Shown here: positions 35,241 through 46,103 of the stretch, piece after piece
Layout of the letters: every line of letters begins with the position of its first letter
Position numbering within the stretch: the stretch's first letter is position 1
Origin: Nephrocerus scutellatus
Taxonomy: Eukaryota; Arthropoda; Insecta; Diptera; Pipunculidae
Reading direction: 5' to 3'
NCBI GenBank assembly: GCA_947095585.1
Contig: OX352761.1
Span: 131,036,277-131,100,276, forward strand
Length of the DNA stretch: 64,000 nt
The notes under the pieces: model-generated
Told to the model about the DNA's origin: nothing
What the model saw: only the letters and a program-made list of their open reading frames with translations
The model's database searches: none
Position numbers and translations under genes: made by a program

Positions 35241-35971
35241 ATGTTGTGTTCTATAATTAATGGCGTTGATGGTACTTTACTCTGAAATATACATGATTTG
35301 ATTGAAAATTCTGATTTTTAAATATATATTAATTTTACTGTTAATTAAACAAATGGTTGACGTAGTCGGACTAAATTTAATGTTTGTCTGAAGTATCATC
35401 GTTTAAAGGGCACAAAATAAAAGTTCATTATAAATATTCTTTATCATTGGATTTGTTTAAGAAATAATAACAAATTAACAAATGGACAGGACAGAGAAGT
35501 CTTTTCCCCATCCACGTCAGCCTTCGGATTATCCTAAGTATGTCGTGGCCTGCCACATGAATTTCTTAGCCTTTCCATCTCAGATTCGAAACTTTTCTCT
35601 TGAGTATCATTTAAGAAGAATAATCCAAGTTGCCAAATATGCAAACGACATCATAAAATGTTGTTTGCTTGTTCAGTTTGTTCTCCAGTCATTGCATTGG
35701 GGCATTCAATCGCAGTCTCAAATCCCAGTTCAGCCGCAAGTCTCAAATCCCAATTTCATATCTTTGTCTGTGATATATGACAATTTTTCGAACCCATATA
35801 TTATTATTAGATACTTGTGTGCATCAGATACTTACGTCTGGTAACTTTTGCCCATCAGGCATTCACCAACGAAGAATATGGGCAAAGGATAAATTGCGAT
35901 TTCCACGTCATCGATATTATTTATCCTCAGTGGAGTTGAATTGGATGAAGACAAAAAAATATTTATGTATG
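35241..35971. other. No recognisable gene
   Basis: One 120-codon plus frame (35,482-35,844) with no motif I can assign; treated as chance. A short CAAATCCCA-type duplication is at about 35,710-35,755. Confidence 0.4.
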
Positions 35972-35973
35972 TA

Positions 35974-36914
35974 AAGGGTGTTTTTTTCGGAGGTTTGTTT
36001 TTCCGATAGATGTCGTTTTATTTTATGACAGTTGTTTTGACAGCTCAAAGTGGCATTTCTACTCAGTATTGTTTGGCAAATCATTATGAATAGGTTAACT
36101 CCAGAACAACGTTTTCAAATCGTGGAAATTTATTTTCAAAATCAGTGTTCAATTAAAAATGTTTATAGAGCACTTCGTGAATTTTATGGTGCACATAATC
36201 GTCCGTCAGAGACCACCATAAAGAACGTCAACAAACAAAATTGTCGCATTTGGAGCAAAGATAATCCACACGCCGTTCAAGAATTACCAATGCATCCTGA
36301 TAAATGTACTGTTTGGTGCGGTCTATGGGCTGGTGGGATCATCGGTCCATATTTCTTTAAAAATGAGGAAGGACGACGCGTTACCGTGAATGGAAATCGA
36401 TACAGAACCATGTTAAATGAGTTTTTGTTGTCAAATCTTGAAGATATGGATATGGATGAAATGTGGTTTCAACAAGATGGTGCCACTTGCCATACAGCAC
36501 GTGAAACAATCGACTTATTGAAAGAAACTTTCAACGACAACATTATTTCGAGAAATGGTCCGGTGAATTGGCCTCCGCGTTCGTGCGATTTGACGCCACT
36601 CGATTACTTTTTGTGGGGATACGTGAAGTCATTGGTTTATGTGGATAAACCTCAATCGATTGACGCTTTGGAAACCAATATTCAACGTGTCATTGCTGAC
36701 ATACGCCCTCAAATGCTTGAAAAAGTGCTGGAAAATTGGACCTCCAGAATGACATTTGTGAAAAATAGTCGTGGTAGCCATATGCCAGAAATTGTGTTTA
36801 AATGTTAAATGCCAAAAAATTATCTACCAAATAAAAAAAAATTTTGGTCATTTCATAATTTTATATGTGTTTTATTCAAAAAAAAAATCGGCAACCTCTT
36901 TAAAAAACACCCGT
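35974..36914 (+). mobile_element. Internally deleted rosa-type (DD41D) mariner element
   Basis: Left end AAGGGTGTTTTTTTCGGAGG and the reverse complement of the right end ACGGGTGTTTTTTAAAGAGG form imperfect terminal inverted repeats of at least 20 bp. A TA dinucleotide flanks both ends (35,972-35,973 and 36,915-36,916), the mariner/Tc1 target duplication. Length is 941 bp, short of the roughly 1.2-1.3 kb expected for a full element. The single open frame inside lacks part of the transposase. The low level of damage suggests a fairly recent insertion. Confidence 0.9.
36086..36808 (+). CDS. Mariner transposase, rosa type, with in-frame internal deletion
   Basis: The frame is open from an upstream ATG at 36,050, but MNRLTPEQRFQIVEIYFQNQ at 36,086 is the natural mariner-like start. 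It encodes 240 residues. The first helix-turn-helix is intact to ETTIKN, where sequence jumps in frame to VNKQNCRIW, removing the second half of the DNA-binding region, the linker and the first catalytic Asp block. The remainder is good: TVWCGLWAGGIIGPYFF, FQQDGATCHTA (Asp codon 36,476) and RSCDLTPLDYFLWG (Asp codon 36,602). The distance of 42 codons gives DD41D, the spacing of rosa mariners known from tephritid flies. Without the first Asp it cannot catalyse transposition. It may still bind its inverted repeats weakly, which is inference. Confidence 0.85.
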   Translation: MNRLTPEQRFQIVEIYFQNQCSIKNVYRALREFYGAHNRPSETTIKNVNKQNCRIWSKDNPHAVQELPMHPDKCTVWCGLWAGGIIGPYFFKNEEGRRVTVNGNRYRTMLNEFLLSNLEDMDMDEMWFQQDGATCHTARETIDLLKETFNDNIISRNGPVNWPPRSCDLTPLDYFLWGYVKSLVYVDKPQSIDALETNIQRVIADIRPQMLEKVLENWTSRMTFVKNSRGSHMPEIVFKC

Positions 36915-36916
36915 TA

Positions 36917-38200
36917 TAAAATATAACCTGAATGCACAACAAAAACCGGATCAATATGCTTAATATACCGTAATGTGCCATTCAGTGTGCGATGGCAGTT
37001 TTTCTATTCGCTGGTATTTTTGTGCTGTGCGGTTTTCAGAACTTTAACTTCTTTTTATGGAGAGGAGTCAGTAACTTACTCGTACATGTAGGCGCGAAGC
37101 AACGCAGAAGTAGAGATATAAATAATAAAATCCCTTCACAGACCACAGCAAACTCCTTTGGAAATATGAAAAATTTTCAATGGAGAATTTTCATTTGTTA
37201 GTGGAAGCATATTGTTGTTGTTGTTGGATGTCTTCACTCTTATACACATATACTGGTGAATCATATGTATACTCCACAAAAGATTATGATAATGAGATTA
37301 AACGCATTAATACACATTTGTTTGTTTCGTAACTAGCAAAAAGATATTCGCTTGTTGAGTGAGTTTCCCACGTTTAATACGAGTTACAAAAGGATTAGAA
37401 GGATATCTTAACCAATTACTTTTCTGAATGCAAACAAAAAACATTTTGATGAGGATAATACATGGAAATCTCTCTGTCAATCAACGAATTTCCCAAAGTG
37501 TGGTATGAAATTTCGGATAATCTCGTATTTCAGAAAATAAAAAGGAAGCTTTTGTGAAAATTTGAAAAGGATCTCATAAGTAATTGTTAATATTATATTA
37601 AAGAAAGGTAGACATTTGCTTTTAAAAATAATAAAAGCCGTTTTATTAAAGAAAGTAAGAATGGGTTGATTTTCATTCAGTTAGTGGGCAATCGTATAAC
37701 ATGAGCACATCCCACGAAGCGAATCCTGTTTAAAATTTTCTTAACTCCTTACTACTGTAGTGAAGAAGTTATATATAGTAAATATTTTCCCATAATGTTT
37801 TACAATGTGCTACACAGTACACACTCCCAATCATGCCATAAAAAACCTAAAATATCATATACAAAGTAGTCATACCATAATCCAACCCAAAAGTATACGT
37901 GTCAGCATAAAGTATCTAAATTATGACATACAAACCCAACGTCATAAGCATAACAAATGCACTCTAATTCCTACTGGAATTCAGATGTCAACGAAAGGGA
38001 AACTTATAAAGAATAACGAAATGATACAAGGCGATAACATGTGCCATTGCACTGACTTAATATAAGCCAAAGCTGAATTGATCCTAAGTCGGCTGGGTAA
38101 ATGACTCGTGCATGATAATGTCCCATAATCGATAGTAATGAATTCAGTATCATAGAAAAAAGCGTCACCAACCATGGGTCACTTTCTTGTATCCTTATAT
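36917..38200. other. No recognisable gene
   Basis: AT-rich spacer between the mariner and the jockey-type LINE. Short open frames only. A 14-bp perfect tandem duplication (CTGGATGAAGGTAA) lies at 38,207-38,234, just before the LINE ORF1. Confidence 0.5.
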
Positions 38201-38276
38201 GAAAAACTGGATGAAGGTAACTGGATGAAGGTAACCAGCTTTGTGAAGACACTCTGCTGCTTCTGAAGAGGAGATC

Positions 38277-39356
38277 ATGAGCCTGGGAGAGGTATTGGAT
38301 ACTGAAGTGTCCGAATATAGCATCAGTGGAGAGGATAATTCTAGCGACGAAGATAGTCACATGGAACGATCCACTCCCAAAACTATGTCAGTAGAGGCAA
38401 AAAGAAGAAGTTTGTCTGCCAGACCTTCATCGCCACCAACTTCATCTCCGCCTGCAGCAGCCACTGATAGCGCCAAAATCTACTGTTGTGGAGAAAACAA
38501 CAAAACCAAAAGAGGTGCGACGTAAAACTGAGTAGGCAGTAGACAACCAATCGCTCCAGCAAAAAAACCGCACATACTGGACCAACAACAAAACCATTTG
38601 CTATGCCACCAATAGTCAGACTAATTAGTTGCAGAATTCGAAAAATCAATAGCAGCAAATCGGTCGTGAAAAGAGACGGCCACCAGCAAATTCGGTCTTC
38701 CTACAATCGGAGACCAGAAAGAATTGTTGGTCCTTTAAGGTATTCACCACTCCTTCGAAGCTGTGGTTGTCAAGGAAGCGTTGACGGCAGAGGGTGTCCA
38801 TGGAGGTGAAATCCTTAAAAACTCAGAGGACCGACAAGAAATTAAACTAGTTCATTGTCGAGATAATGAAGAACTGCGATAGGGCTGCAGTTTGCTCGAA
38901 AACCCTACTGTTGAAACAGTTGGTGCATTGGAAAAAACTGAAAAGTTTGGACATATTGCAATCAATTGCGGCATGAAGTACAGATGTGTAAAGTGCAAGG
39001 ACGAGCACTTGCCTGGGCAATGCCCAAAAAACGAAGGCAACAAGAAAGACACAAACTGCCAGAAAAATTGGCATCCTGCAAACTATCGAGGATGTCCTAA
39101 ATATAAGGAGAAGATGGCGGAAAAGGTAAAAACCGCCCTTAAAAAGAAGGAACAGCATAATTTCGCCCAGATGTCTGCTTCAAAGGCTATAGTGAAGGGA
39201 GTAAGCCTTGCAATAATAACTGCTATGGGGACTGCCAGAAACGATAAGAAAGTCACCAACAACCATCAACGCAGCATCAAGCAGCAAACCAACAAAAGAG
39301 CAAGGCAAGGCAAGGCCCATCTTAAGCAAGGCGTAGGCGTATCACACTCAAATTAA
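38277..39356 (+). pseudogene. Jockey-type ORF1 (gag with zinc knuckles), frameshifted
   Basis: Begins MSLGEVLDTEVSEYSI with an acidic/Ser-Pro-rich N-terminus (82 codons to a stop), continues in other frames (VVVKEALTAEGVHGGEILK-like), and ends in a 154-codon open frame with zinc-knuckle text: FGHIAINCGMKYRCVKC, CKDEHLPGQCP and NWHPANYRGCPKYKEK. The HPANYRGCPxY end is characteristic of jockey-clade gag proteins, which bind element RNA. The first knuckle has lost its leading Cys pair. A Lys/Gln-rich basic tail follows. Confidence 0.8.
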
Positions 39357-39509
39357 TCCGTTTAGTCCAGTCGGATACAATATTTACAGGGTCGATAGAA
39401 GCAGTGGTCGTTCTGGGACGGCGGTCCTCATCATCATTTAAGAGCCGAAAAGGTGGAAATCAGTGGTTTACATAGCATGGAAGCAACAGCCGTCGGTATC
39501 AAAGGCAAC

Positions 39510-40160
39510 TAGTTGACTTCGCTTTTCTCGGATGACTCCATCACATATGCCGTTTTCCTCTGTTCTGAGATAGCTGCCCGAAGAGTGGACGAACATCTCC
39601 GAAATCTTTGCGATTACTACCTCAAGTGGGGGTTTAAGATCAACACCAACAAAACTCAGCTCACCTGCTTCCGAGTGCCAGGGAAGAAGAAATTTTGTGA
39701 GCCGGTGCAGAGCCTTAAAAATCACCCTTCCAGACAACATAATAATTAACACCAAGTCAGAAACGAAGTACCTGGGAATCAACTTCACGGAGAGGCTTAA
39801 GTTTAACAAGCTCAAGTTAACTACGCTCTTCATTTGGTGCACACGCTTCTACGAAGACGAAACGGACTGTGTCCAACAACACCAGGCTGCTCATCTACAA
39901 TCAGCACATCAGGCCAGTGATAACCTATGGCTATCCCATATGGTTCACCGTCTCACCAACAACGATGAAGAGCGTCTCCCTATTTGAAAGAAAGGTACTG
40001 AGAATATGTAAAGGACTCTGGAGGGTGCCAAATAGTTGCAAATTTGTCTCGGGTGCAAGGCTTTACGAAGCAGCACGTCTGCTACCAATAACCGAGCACT
40101 TGTTCCAAGTGGCGAGGAAATTCGTTTATGGAGAATGGAGGATTCACAGACGCTAGATAT
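39510..40160 (+). pseudogene. Jockey-type ORF2, RT catalytic box to C-terminus
   Basis: SLFSDDSITYAVFLCSEIAA contains FSDD in place of the catalytic F/Y-A-DD. Next come LCDYYLKWGFKINTNKTQL, KYLGINFTERLKF, then in a shifted frame NTRLLIYNQHIRPVITYGYP and FERKVLRICKGLWRV, the normal thumb/C-terminal layout of jockey-clade ORF2. Two frameshifts and the Ala-to-Ser change mark it as inactive. Confidence 0.85.
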
Positions 40161-40540
40161 GTGGGGAGAAGGCCAGCAATCAACATTACAGAGGCTGAAG
40201 ATCGCCCTGTTTATACAGGCCCTTATATATTTTTTTATTTTTATTTTATTTAAAAAAAAATTGCTTTAAATATAATAGATTACGTAGTCAAAAGTATTGT
40301 TTAATTATAAGCAATACAATATAACCAACACTTATTATTATTAGTTATAAGTTTAGCTTTTAGTCAAAATTGTAAACTAATTAAATGAAAAAAATAAAAA
40401 TATCTTAAATCTTAATCGTTAGAAGACAGAGTTAACTTACCAACACTCTAGGAGAAGGTCGCAGCATTGTTAAAGACAGTAGATAATAACTAAATTATAC
40501 AAAGGTCGCAGAACTGCTAATGGCAGCGGGCCTCATAATA

Positions 40541-40556
40541 ATAAAGTCCAAAAAAA
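40541..40556 (+). terminator. Poly(A) signal and A-run at LINE 3' end
   Basis: AATAAAGTCC followed by AAAAAAATATTT marks the likely 3' end of the jockey-type LINE. Confidence 0.55.
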
Positions 40557-40559
40557 TAT

Positions 40560-41550
40560 TTAAATTTGTTTCGTTTTAACTCTTCCCTTAAATATTAAGG
40601 AAGCACGGTCACAACGCACGAATACGGCCATTTCCGTTTCCTGTAATCTACTTCTGGGTTGGATTATTGAATGTAAAAATCATCGTACATAAAAAAAGTA
40701 GTAGAGTGCAGTAGTCATTTGTTAGTACATATTTTTATACGTAACTCACTAAGTATTCACTTCGGAATGCTTTCTACTCTAGGTGGTGCTTAGCGCGACA
40801 TTTCGTTCGAGCTGGTTCAATGGCGTACTTGTATGGTATGTACTCGAGATAGACCACAGAAGAAGCTGAGGGACAATGACGAAATGTAACAACATAAACC
40901 TAGAACGAGTGTAACCAGTTAACCCCTATATCCCTATTGCTAAGAGCTCATATAATATTGCAGGGCTGCATACTGGAACTGCACTATACCTGCTGCTGGT
41001 ACATTATATACTCGTACGTACAGAAACGTGCAGAGCTATGGCAGGTTTTCTCCAGTCTTTCGAACTTAATGACGATTCCTGCGTGAATAGGGCATATTTA
41101 TATGAAATATGCATAAACCTTAAAGAATTTTACGCAGAGGCTGCCTTTGCTGTTCCTATTAAAATAATGTGGCGCTCTACTCTTGCTAACCTAGTTCTCT
41201 CATTTTTCTATAATGGCTGCTGAATTAAATACATGGTTGATGAATTAAACATAGTATATAGAAAATATATACATATATGTATGTTATGTTAGTAAACTGT
41301 TAGCAGCGAATGCATTACTCGTAGTTGTTCAGTTAATGACAGCTCTGCAGCTATTAGGTAGAACAGAACAGTTAAATTGTTTAATAGCTTGCACAGTAAT
41401 AGCAGAATGTAGCGTTTCGCTGTGGTGCATGCATGCATGACACGCTTTATAAATTGGTGCTAGAAATTTTCCTATATCGATTTTGTTACCATCATTGGTT
41501 TTAATATTAGAAATAGCTTGACCTGTTTTTCTAAGCCAAGAATTTCACCT
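40560..41550. other. No recognisable gene
   Basis: No coding motif or repeat recognised between the two LINEs. Only short chance frames. Confidence 0.5.
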
Positions 41551-41554
41551 GATT

Positions 41555-42567
41555 TCAATGAAGCTTGTCGTTAACGCACATACCGAGAATTGCAAGATTT
41601 TCAGTTTCCTCGATGCAAGTGTCATTCATGGTTAATGGCTGTGTATTTAGGATTCGCTTAAACGACAGGAGACAGCATTGGGTTTTGGAAGCGTTAAATT
41701 CTACTCGATTATTTTCTCCCCATTTTATTATGCTGTCTAGGTCAGAATTTAACGTGCTTAACATACGTAGTTGTTTGAGTTCCTCATGAGAAGTGGAGGG
41801 ACGTTCCTAAAACTTATATGAGAAGCTGAGAGTACTGTCGTCAGCAAAAAAATGAATTGGATTAGAAATAAGAGATTAGAGTAAGAGATAAGAGATCATT
41901 AATAAAAATGAGAAAGAGTGTCGGGGACTAAACAGAACCCTGTGGAACGCCAGCATTTAAGTAATGAACTTTAGACTTGATACCATCCAATACAACTTGA
42001 ATTGAGCGGTCTAAAAGATAACTTCTTATCCAGTGAAGCAGTTTATCATCGACTCCATAAGCACCCATTTTGGACAAAAGAGCTTGATGCCAAACTCTGT
42101 AAAATGGCTAAGAAATATCGATTGCAACAGCTTTGCTTTCTCCAAATTGATGCACCATCAAATCACCAGTAGAACGTTGCCCACGAAATCCGTACTATCG
42201 GTCAATAAGGATTTCGTAGGTTGCAAAATCTGGAAGCGTGGAGCTATCTGCAAAATGCTTTTCATTATTAAATGAGTGTTGGAATCGACGACGAGGCTGT
42301 ATTTTTGATTCTTTTCACGAATGAACAAACATTTTTACTACGTTCGGGACATTCTAGTATTTTTTGCGTTAATTTGACTCGCCGAAGATGGACATTGCAA
42401 TCATTTCTGGCTCGTTTAAAATTTATCTGGCTTTTATCGGTAGGGCTTAGTTTGTAAAACCGAAAGCATACCTTTCTAATTCTAGAAGCCTCTTTACAGC
42501 TCGAGTCATACCGTCCATCTTCCTTTGGTTTAACAGACTTATTGCTGGAAGGGATAAAGTCTCTCAT
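41555..42567 (-). pseudogene. LINE ORF2 relic: linker and reverse transcriptase
   Basis: On the minus strand: a Lys/Arg-rich linker (VCFRFYKLSPTDKSQINFKR, 42,567-42,268); then VAIDIS at about 42,125 (motif A), KMGAYGVDDKLLHWIRSYLL, NAGVPQGS at 41,938-41,960 (motif B), FFADDSTLSF at about 41,835-41,860 (catalytic FADD), and NSDLDSIIKWGENNRVEFNA then LAILGMCVNDKLH at 41,760-41,555. Most RT landmarks are in the right order, with a deletion between linker and motif A and several frameshifts. A local expansion of AAGAGATTAG-type repeats lies just before FADD. The 3' third is missing here; the C-terminal relics at 13.3 and 15.7 kb could belong to the same family. Confidence 0.85.
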
Positions 42568-42569
42568 AC

Positions 42570-44550
42570 CAATAAGGATGACGATTGTTATTGCATCTGG
42601 TTTGAGGTTAAGCTAATGGTTAATCGGATTGGTAATTGAACTTTTTGTGTGCAGATCCGAATTTTCTTTGTCGCTTTCAGTTGGTTGCTGATAAGAAAAC
42701 TATTCATCCAATTTAGCTGAAACTTTCGCAATGTGCTTGTTTCAATGCAGTAAATGTTTTTAATACAAAAGTTTTCCGATATGTGGCAGTGAAGTGGGGG
42801 CAGTCGGCAACACCTTTTGTTTCAGCCTTTCTTTTTTCTGTAATTAGTTTTAGTGTGTTTCTGCCTCTGGCTTTCAGTCAAAAGATGTTTTAAATGTTCA
42901 ATATAGCAGTTTAAACTGAAATTTACCACACATACTCGTATGAATAGGACAATGTGGATGGAGTTTACGTGTGGGAATGAATTGTTGGAATTTAGTTTGA
43001 GACGTTTTGTATTGTACAAGCAAAGGAAACATTAAGATTTCCTCTAAACTTTTAAAGAATAATTGAAGGTGTGACCATACCACCTAGTAATATGCTCTAA
43101 AGTGTTAACAAATAGTATGACGTTCAAGAGAATATCGATTATGGACCAAAAGTTGCCTAGAACTTTCAAAACAAAAACCAAAATATTTTCCCATCTTATA
43201 ACTCACAAATTAGATTACCGCAAAGGAAGAATGTAACAAGTATGTACAAATATACTATGCAGTATTAAAGGACATGATACAGACACTGCTATGGCATCGT
43301 TACATACAGTAAACTATGTACATGTCCACGCCAAAATTAATTTTGGTGAAACAAGTTTCGACACTAGATGGCAAAGACGACAACGAGGAAGGACTTGGAA
43401 GTTCTCGTGTAAGTTGTTCTTCTGAGAAAACACACAAACCCACACACCTACTTTTCGCTCGACCAAGTATGAAATTCATAACTTGGGTGTGCGGTTTCTG
43501 GTGATTTTGACCGGTGAACCAAGGAAATGGAATGTGTGCTGTGTGTATGGGGTTTTTCCTATTTTTCTGACTTTCGATCGAATCATTTACCAACCAAGTC
43601 AGAAGAAGCCGAGTAGGTAGATTTTTGCCGACGACGACGACGACAACGTAGGATGCACTTGTATCAATGCAATTATAAACTAAAGCGAAAACCAAGACCG
43701 CAGTGTACCGTAAGATAATTTATGAGCATCCTACTCGTTTAAATGGATCCTTCGACCGTGGATTCATGGATACACAAACAGACTCGATTAAAATATCTCG
43801 GTCGATAGCAAAGAGAATCCCATTCGGCGGTAAGGCCACATGCACATATAAAAGCAGGATATACATACAACTGATGCGACGTTCGTCGGTGCAAGTCATT
43901 GCGGTGCCTGCGGTTAGCCAGGATATAAATTCCTTCGGATGAGAAATAGGGAAACATTTCCTTGAACGGAACCTCTCCCCACTTTAGATAGTTTTGTGCA
44001 GTTATTTGCTATTCTGCTTGTGTTATTTTTGTACTTCTCGCTTGAACTATGCACATGCTCGTAACAATGCACGGCTGAAAGGTATTTTATCTGGGAAAAT
44101 CAGTAGGGACGTACAAATCGAATACTATTTGTTTTCAAAAAACTTCGATGGTAGAGTTTGGCAATGACTTTAATAATTAGAATGTTATCTTCATATCACC
44201 TAATTTATCAAATTCGAATACAAAGGAACAAAAAACATTCTAGGAATTAAATTAGAATCAAGGGGGAGATGGGAATATTGCACTTCTTAATTGGATTGAG
44301 AAACAAAATTGTCGGAATAACAAAAATCTAACTAAAATGAAATACACATATTGAACAAGCGTAGTATCGAACTATTGTTCCGCTCAATAACAACAGAAGT
44401 GGTCCTGGGAGCTTGCGATAAAGCAAGATAAGTAAAAATGTCAACTCTAGAAGTTCCATGCGTATAAGAACTGCAAATCCAGTGTATTTGTGTGTCTTAC
44501 AAAAAAACGTTGGAGCATCAACGCCGGCTTATGAAACGCAGTAAAAAAGT
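42570..44550. other. No recognisable gene
   Basis: A 131-codon minus frame at 43,300-43,695 contains a Val run from a GAC/GTC triplet tract (43,630-43,650) and has no recognisable domain. Nothing else is supported. Confidence 0.4.
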
Positions 44551-45386
44551 AGCAAGAAAAAAAACAACCCATAAAAATTAAAATTTTTCATCTAAATTCT
44601 CTAATCGCAGAAATTGATATGGGAGCCCCTCGATCCTGGGCCATTTTTTTTTATTGTAGGAGAAAATCATCGAAACAAACATTTGACATCAGATTTTAAA
44701 ATTGAAAAAGCTCAGATCATTTTATTCTGAGCACTTAGAGCACGCTCATACTCTGAGCAAATAAGAAACACGAACATTTATCTTGAGAACTCTTTGACTG
44801 CTCTGAACTAATTTATGAAAACGCCAAATGACAGAATATTGTGAAAACTTGTTGTTCTATCTGTAAGTTGATATCGACAACAAAAAAACCGACATCAATA
44901 AAAATACAATTCAGTAAATAAAAATGTAAGTTGAAGTAAGCATAAAACATGTATGTCTCGTTTCATTTGCTGGGTTCATTTGTGCGTGCGCTAAGATTTC
45001 TCTCTCTCTCTCCACCACCGCCAAAACCATGCAGCGCAGCCGACTGCGCAGCACACACCGCACACAGTCCATAAAGGGCGACGAATATCTGATGCCAGTA
45101 CAGATATTTAAAAAATGTATAAGGGCCTTGCGGCCGAACCCGGGACCCGATCACTACCAAATTTTCGAAAAAGTATTGTTTATTGGGTATACACATGTGT
45201 GTAAAATTTGAAGAAAATCGGGTAAATTTTTTAAAATTTTTGTTTGGGAGCCCCCCGACCCCGCAGCCCGAGGGGCCTTAAAATTTAATAGAAAGTGTTG
45301 TCTCCGGAAATACACATGTGTGCAAAATTTCAATAAAATCGGGCCATGGGAAGTGGGTTAAAAATTGATCGCAAGAATCCACGACA

Positions 45387-45432
45387 GACGACCGACCGAC
45401 GACCGACCGACGACCGACCGACGACCGACGAC
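45387..45432 (-). repeat. GTCG/GTCGGTCG simple repeat, short allele
   Basis: About 46 bp of GACCGACCGAC repeats (plus strand) at the head of one unit of the dimer. Confidence 0.9.
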
Positions 45433-45966
45433 CCACGGGCAAGTGAAGTTAATATAGAGAATTTAAAAAAACGACATCAATAAAAATACAATTCAGTATA
45501 TAATAAATATGTAAGTTGAAGTAATCATAAAACATTTATGTCTCGTTTCATTTGCTGGGTTCATTTGTGCGTGCGCTAAGATTTCTCTCTCTCTCTCCAC
45601 CACCAACAAAACCATGCAGCGCAGCCGACTGCGCAGCACACACCGCACAAAGTCCATAAAGGGCGACGAATATCTGATGCCAGTACAGATATTTAAAAAA
45701 TGTATAAGGGCCTTGCGGCCGAACCCGGGACCCGATCACTACCAAATTTTCGAAAAAGTATTGTTTATTGGGTATACACATGTGTGTAAAATTTGAAGAA
45801 AATCGGGTAAATTTTTTAAAGTTTTTGTTTGGGAGCCCCCCGACCCCGCAGCCCGAGGGGCCACAAAATTTAATAGAAAGTGTTGTCTCCGGAAATACGC
45901 ATGTGTGCAAAATTTCAATAAAATCGGGCCATGGGAAGTGGGTTAAAAATTGATCGCAAGAATCCA

Positions 45967-46072
45967 CGACAGACGACCGACCGACGACCGACCGACGACC
46001 GACCGACGACCGACCGACGACCGACCGACGACCGACCGACAACCGACCGACGACCGACCGACGACCCACGGG
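45967..46072 (-). repeat. GTCG/GTCGGTCG simple repeat, long allele
   Basis: About 105 bp of the same GACCGACCGAC array at the head of the second unit, roughly twice the length in the neighbouring unit. The left locus (4343-4363, 4844-4874) has almost none. It extends a spurious Arg-Ser/Val-Gly frame on the minus strand. Confidence 0.9.
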
Positions 46073-46103
46073 CAAGTGAAGTTAATATAGAGAATTTAAA
46101 AAA

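Larger units (their letters stand above)
38277..40556 (+). mobile_element. Jockey-clade LINE, internally deleted, with 3' poly(A) end
   Basis: Plus-strand order: a gag-like ORF1 (38,277-39,356), a short endonuclease start (VEISGLHSMEATAVGI at about 39,450-39,500), an abrupt join to the RT catalytic region (39,515) and the ORF2 C-terminus (to about 40,160), then a 3' UTR with AATAAAGTCC and an A-run at 40,541-40,556. About 1.5 kb covering most of the endonuclease and the first half of RT is missing. Frameshifts divide ORF1. The true 5' end is probably some 100-200 bp upstream of 38,277. Confidence 0.8.
44556..46103 (-). repeat. Second tandem dimer of the GTCG-headed repeat, inverted
   Basis: Reverse complement of the 4.3-5.6 kb locus. 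Units: 44,556-45,468 (with the long tail) and 45,469-46,103 (with a shorter tail that ends at TTGATGTCGTTTTTTT). The 230-bp core is nearly identical to the copies 40 kb away; the conceptual 77-residue translation of 45,196-44,963 equals that of 4547-4780. Both units keep the G/C-rich block that could fold GGCCCC with GGGGGGCT. The GTCG head is expanded relative to the left locus. Terminal AATTCTCTA boxes are present on both ends in inverted orientation. Confidence 0.85.

Noticed and set aside
35482..35844. 120-codon plus frame
   Set aside because: No recognised family and repeated CAAATCCCA text within it; not strong enough for a gene call.
43300..43695. 131-codon minus frame
   Set aside because: Contains a Val run from a triplet tract, has no recognisable domain, and the opposite strand is also open; likely chance.
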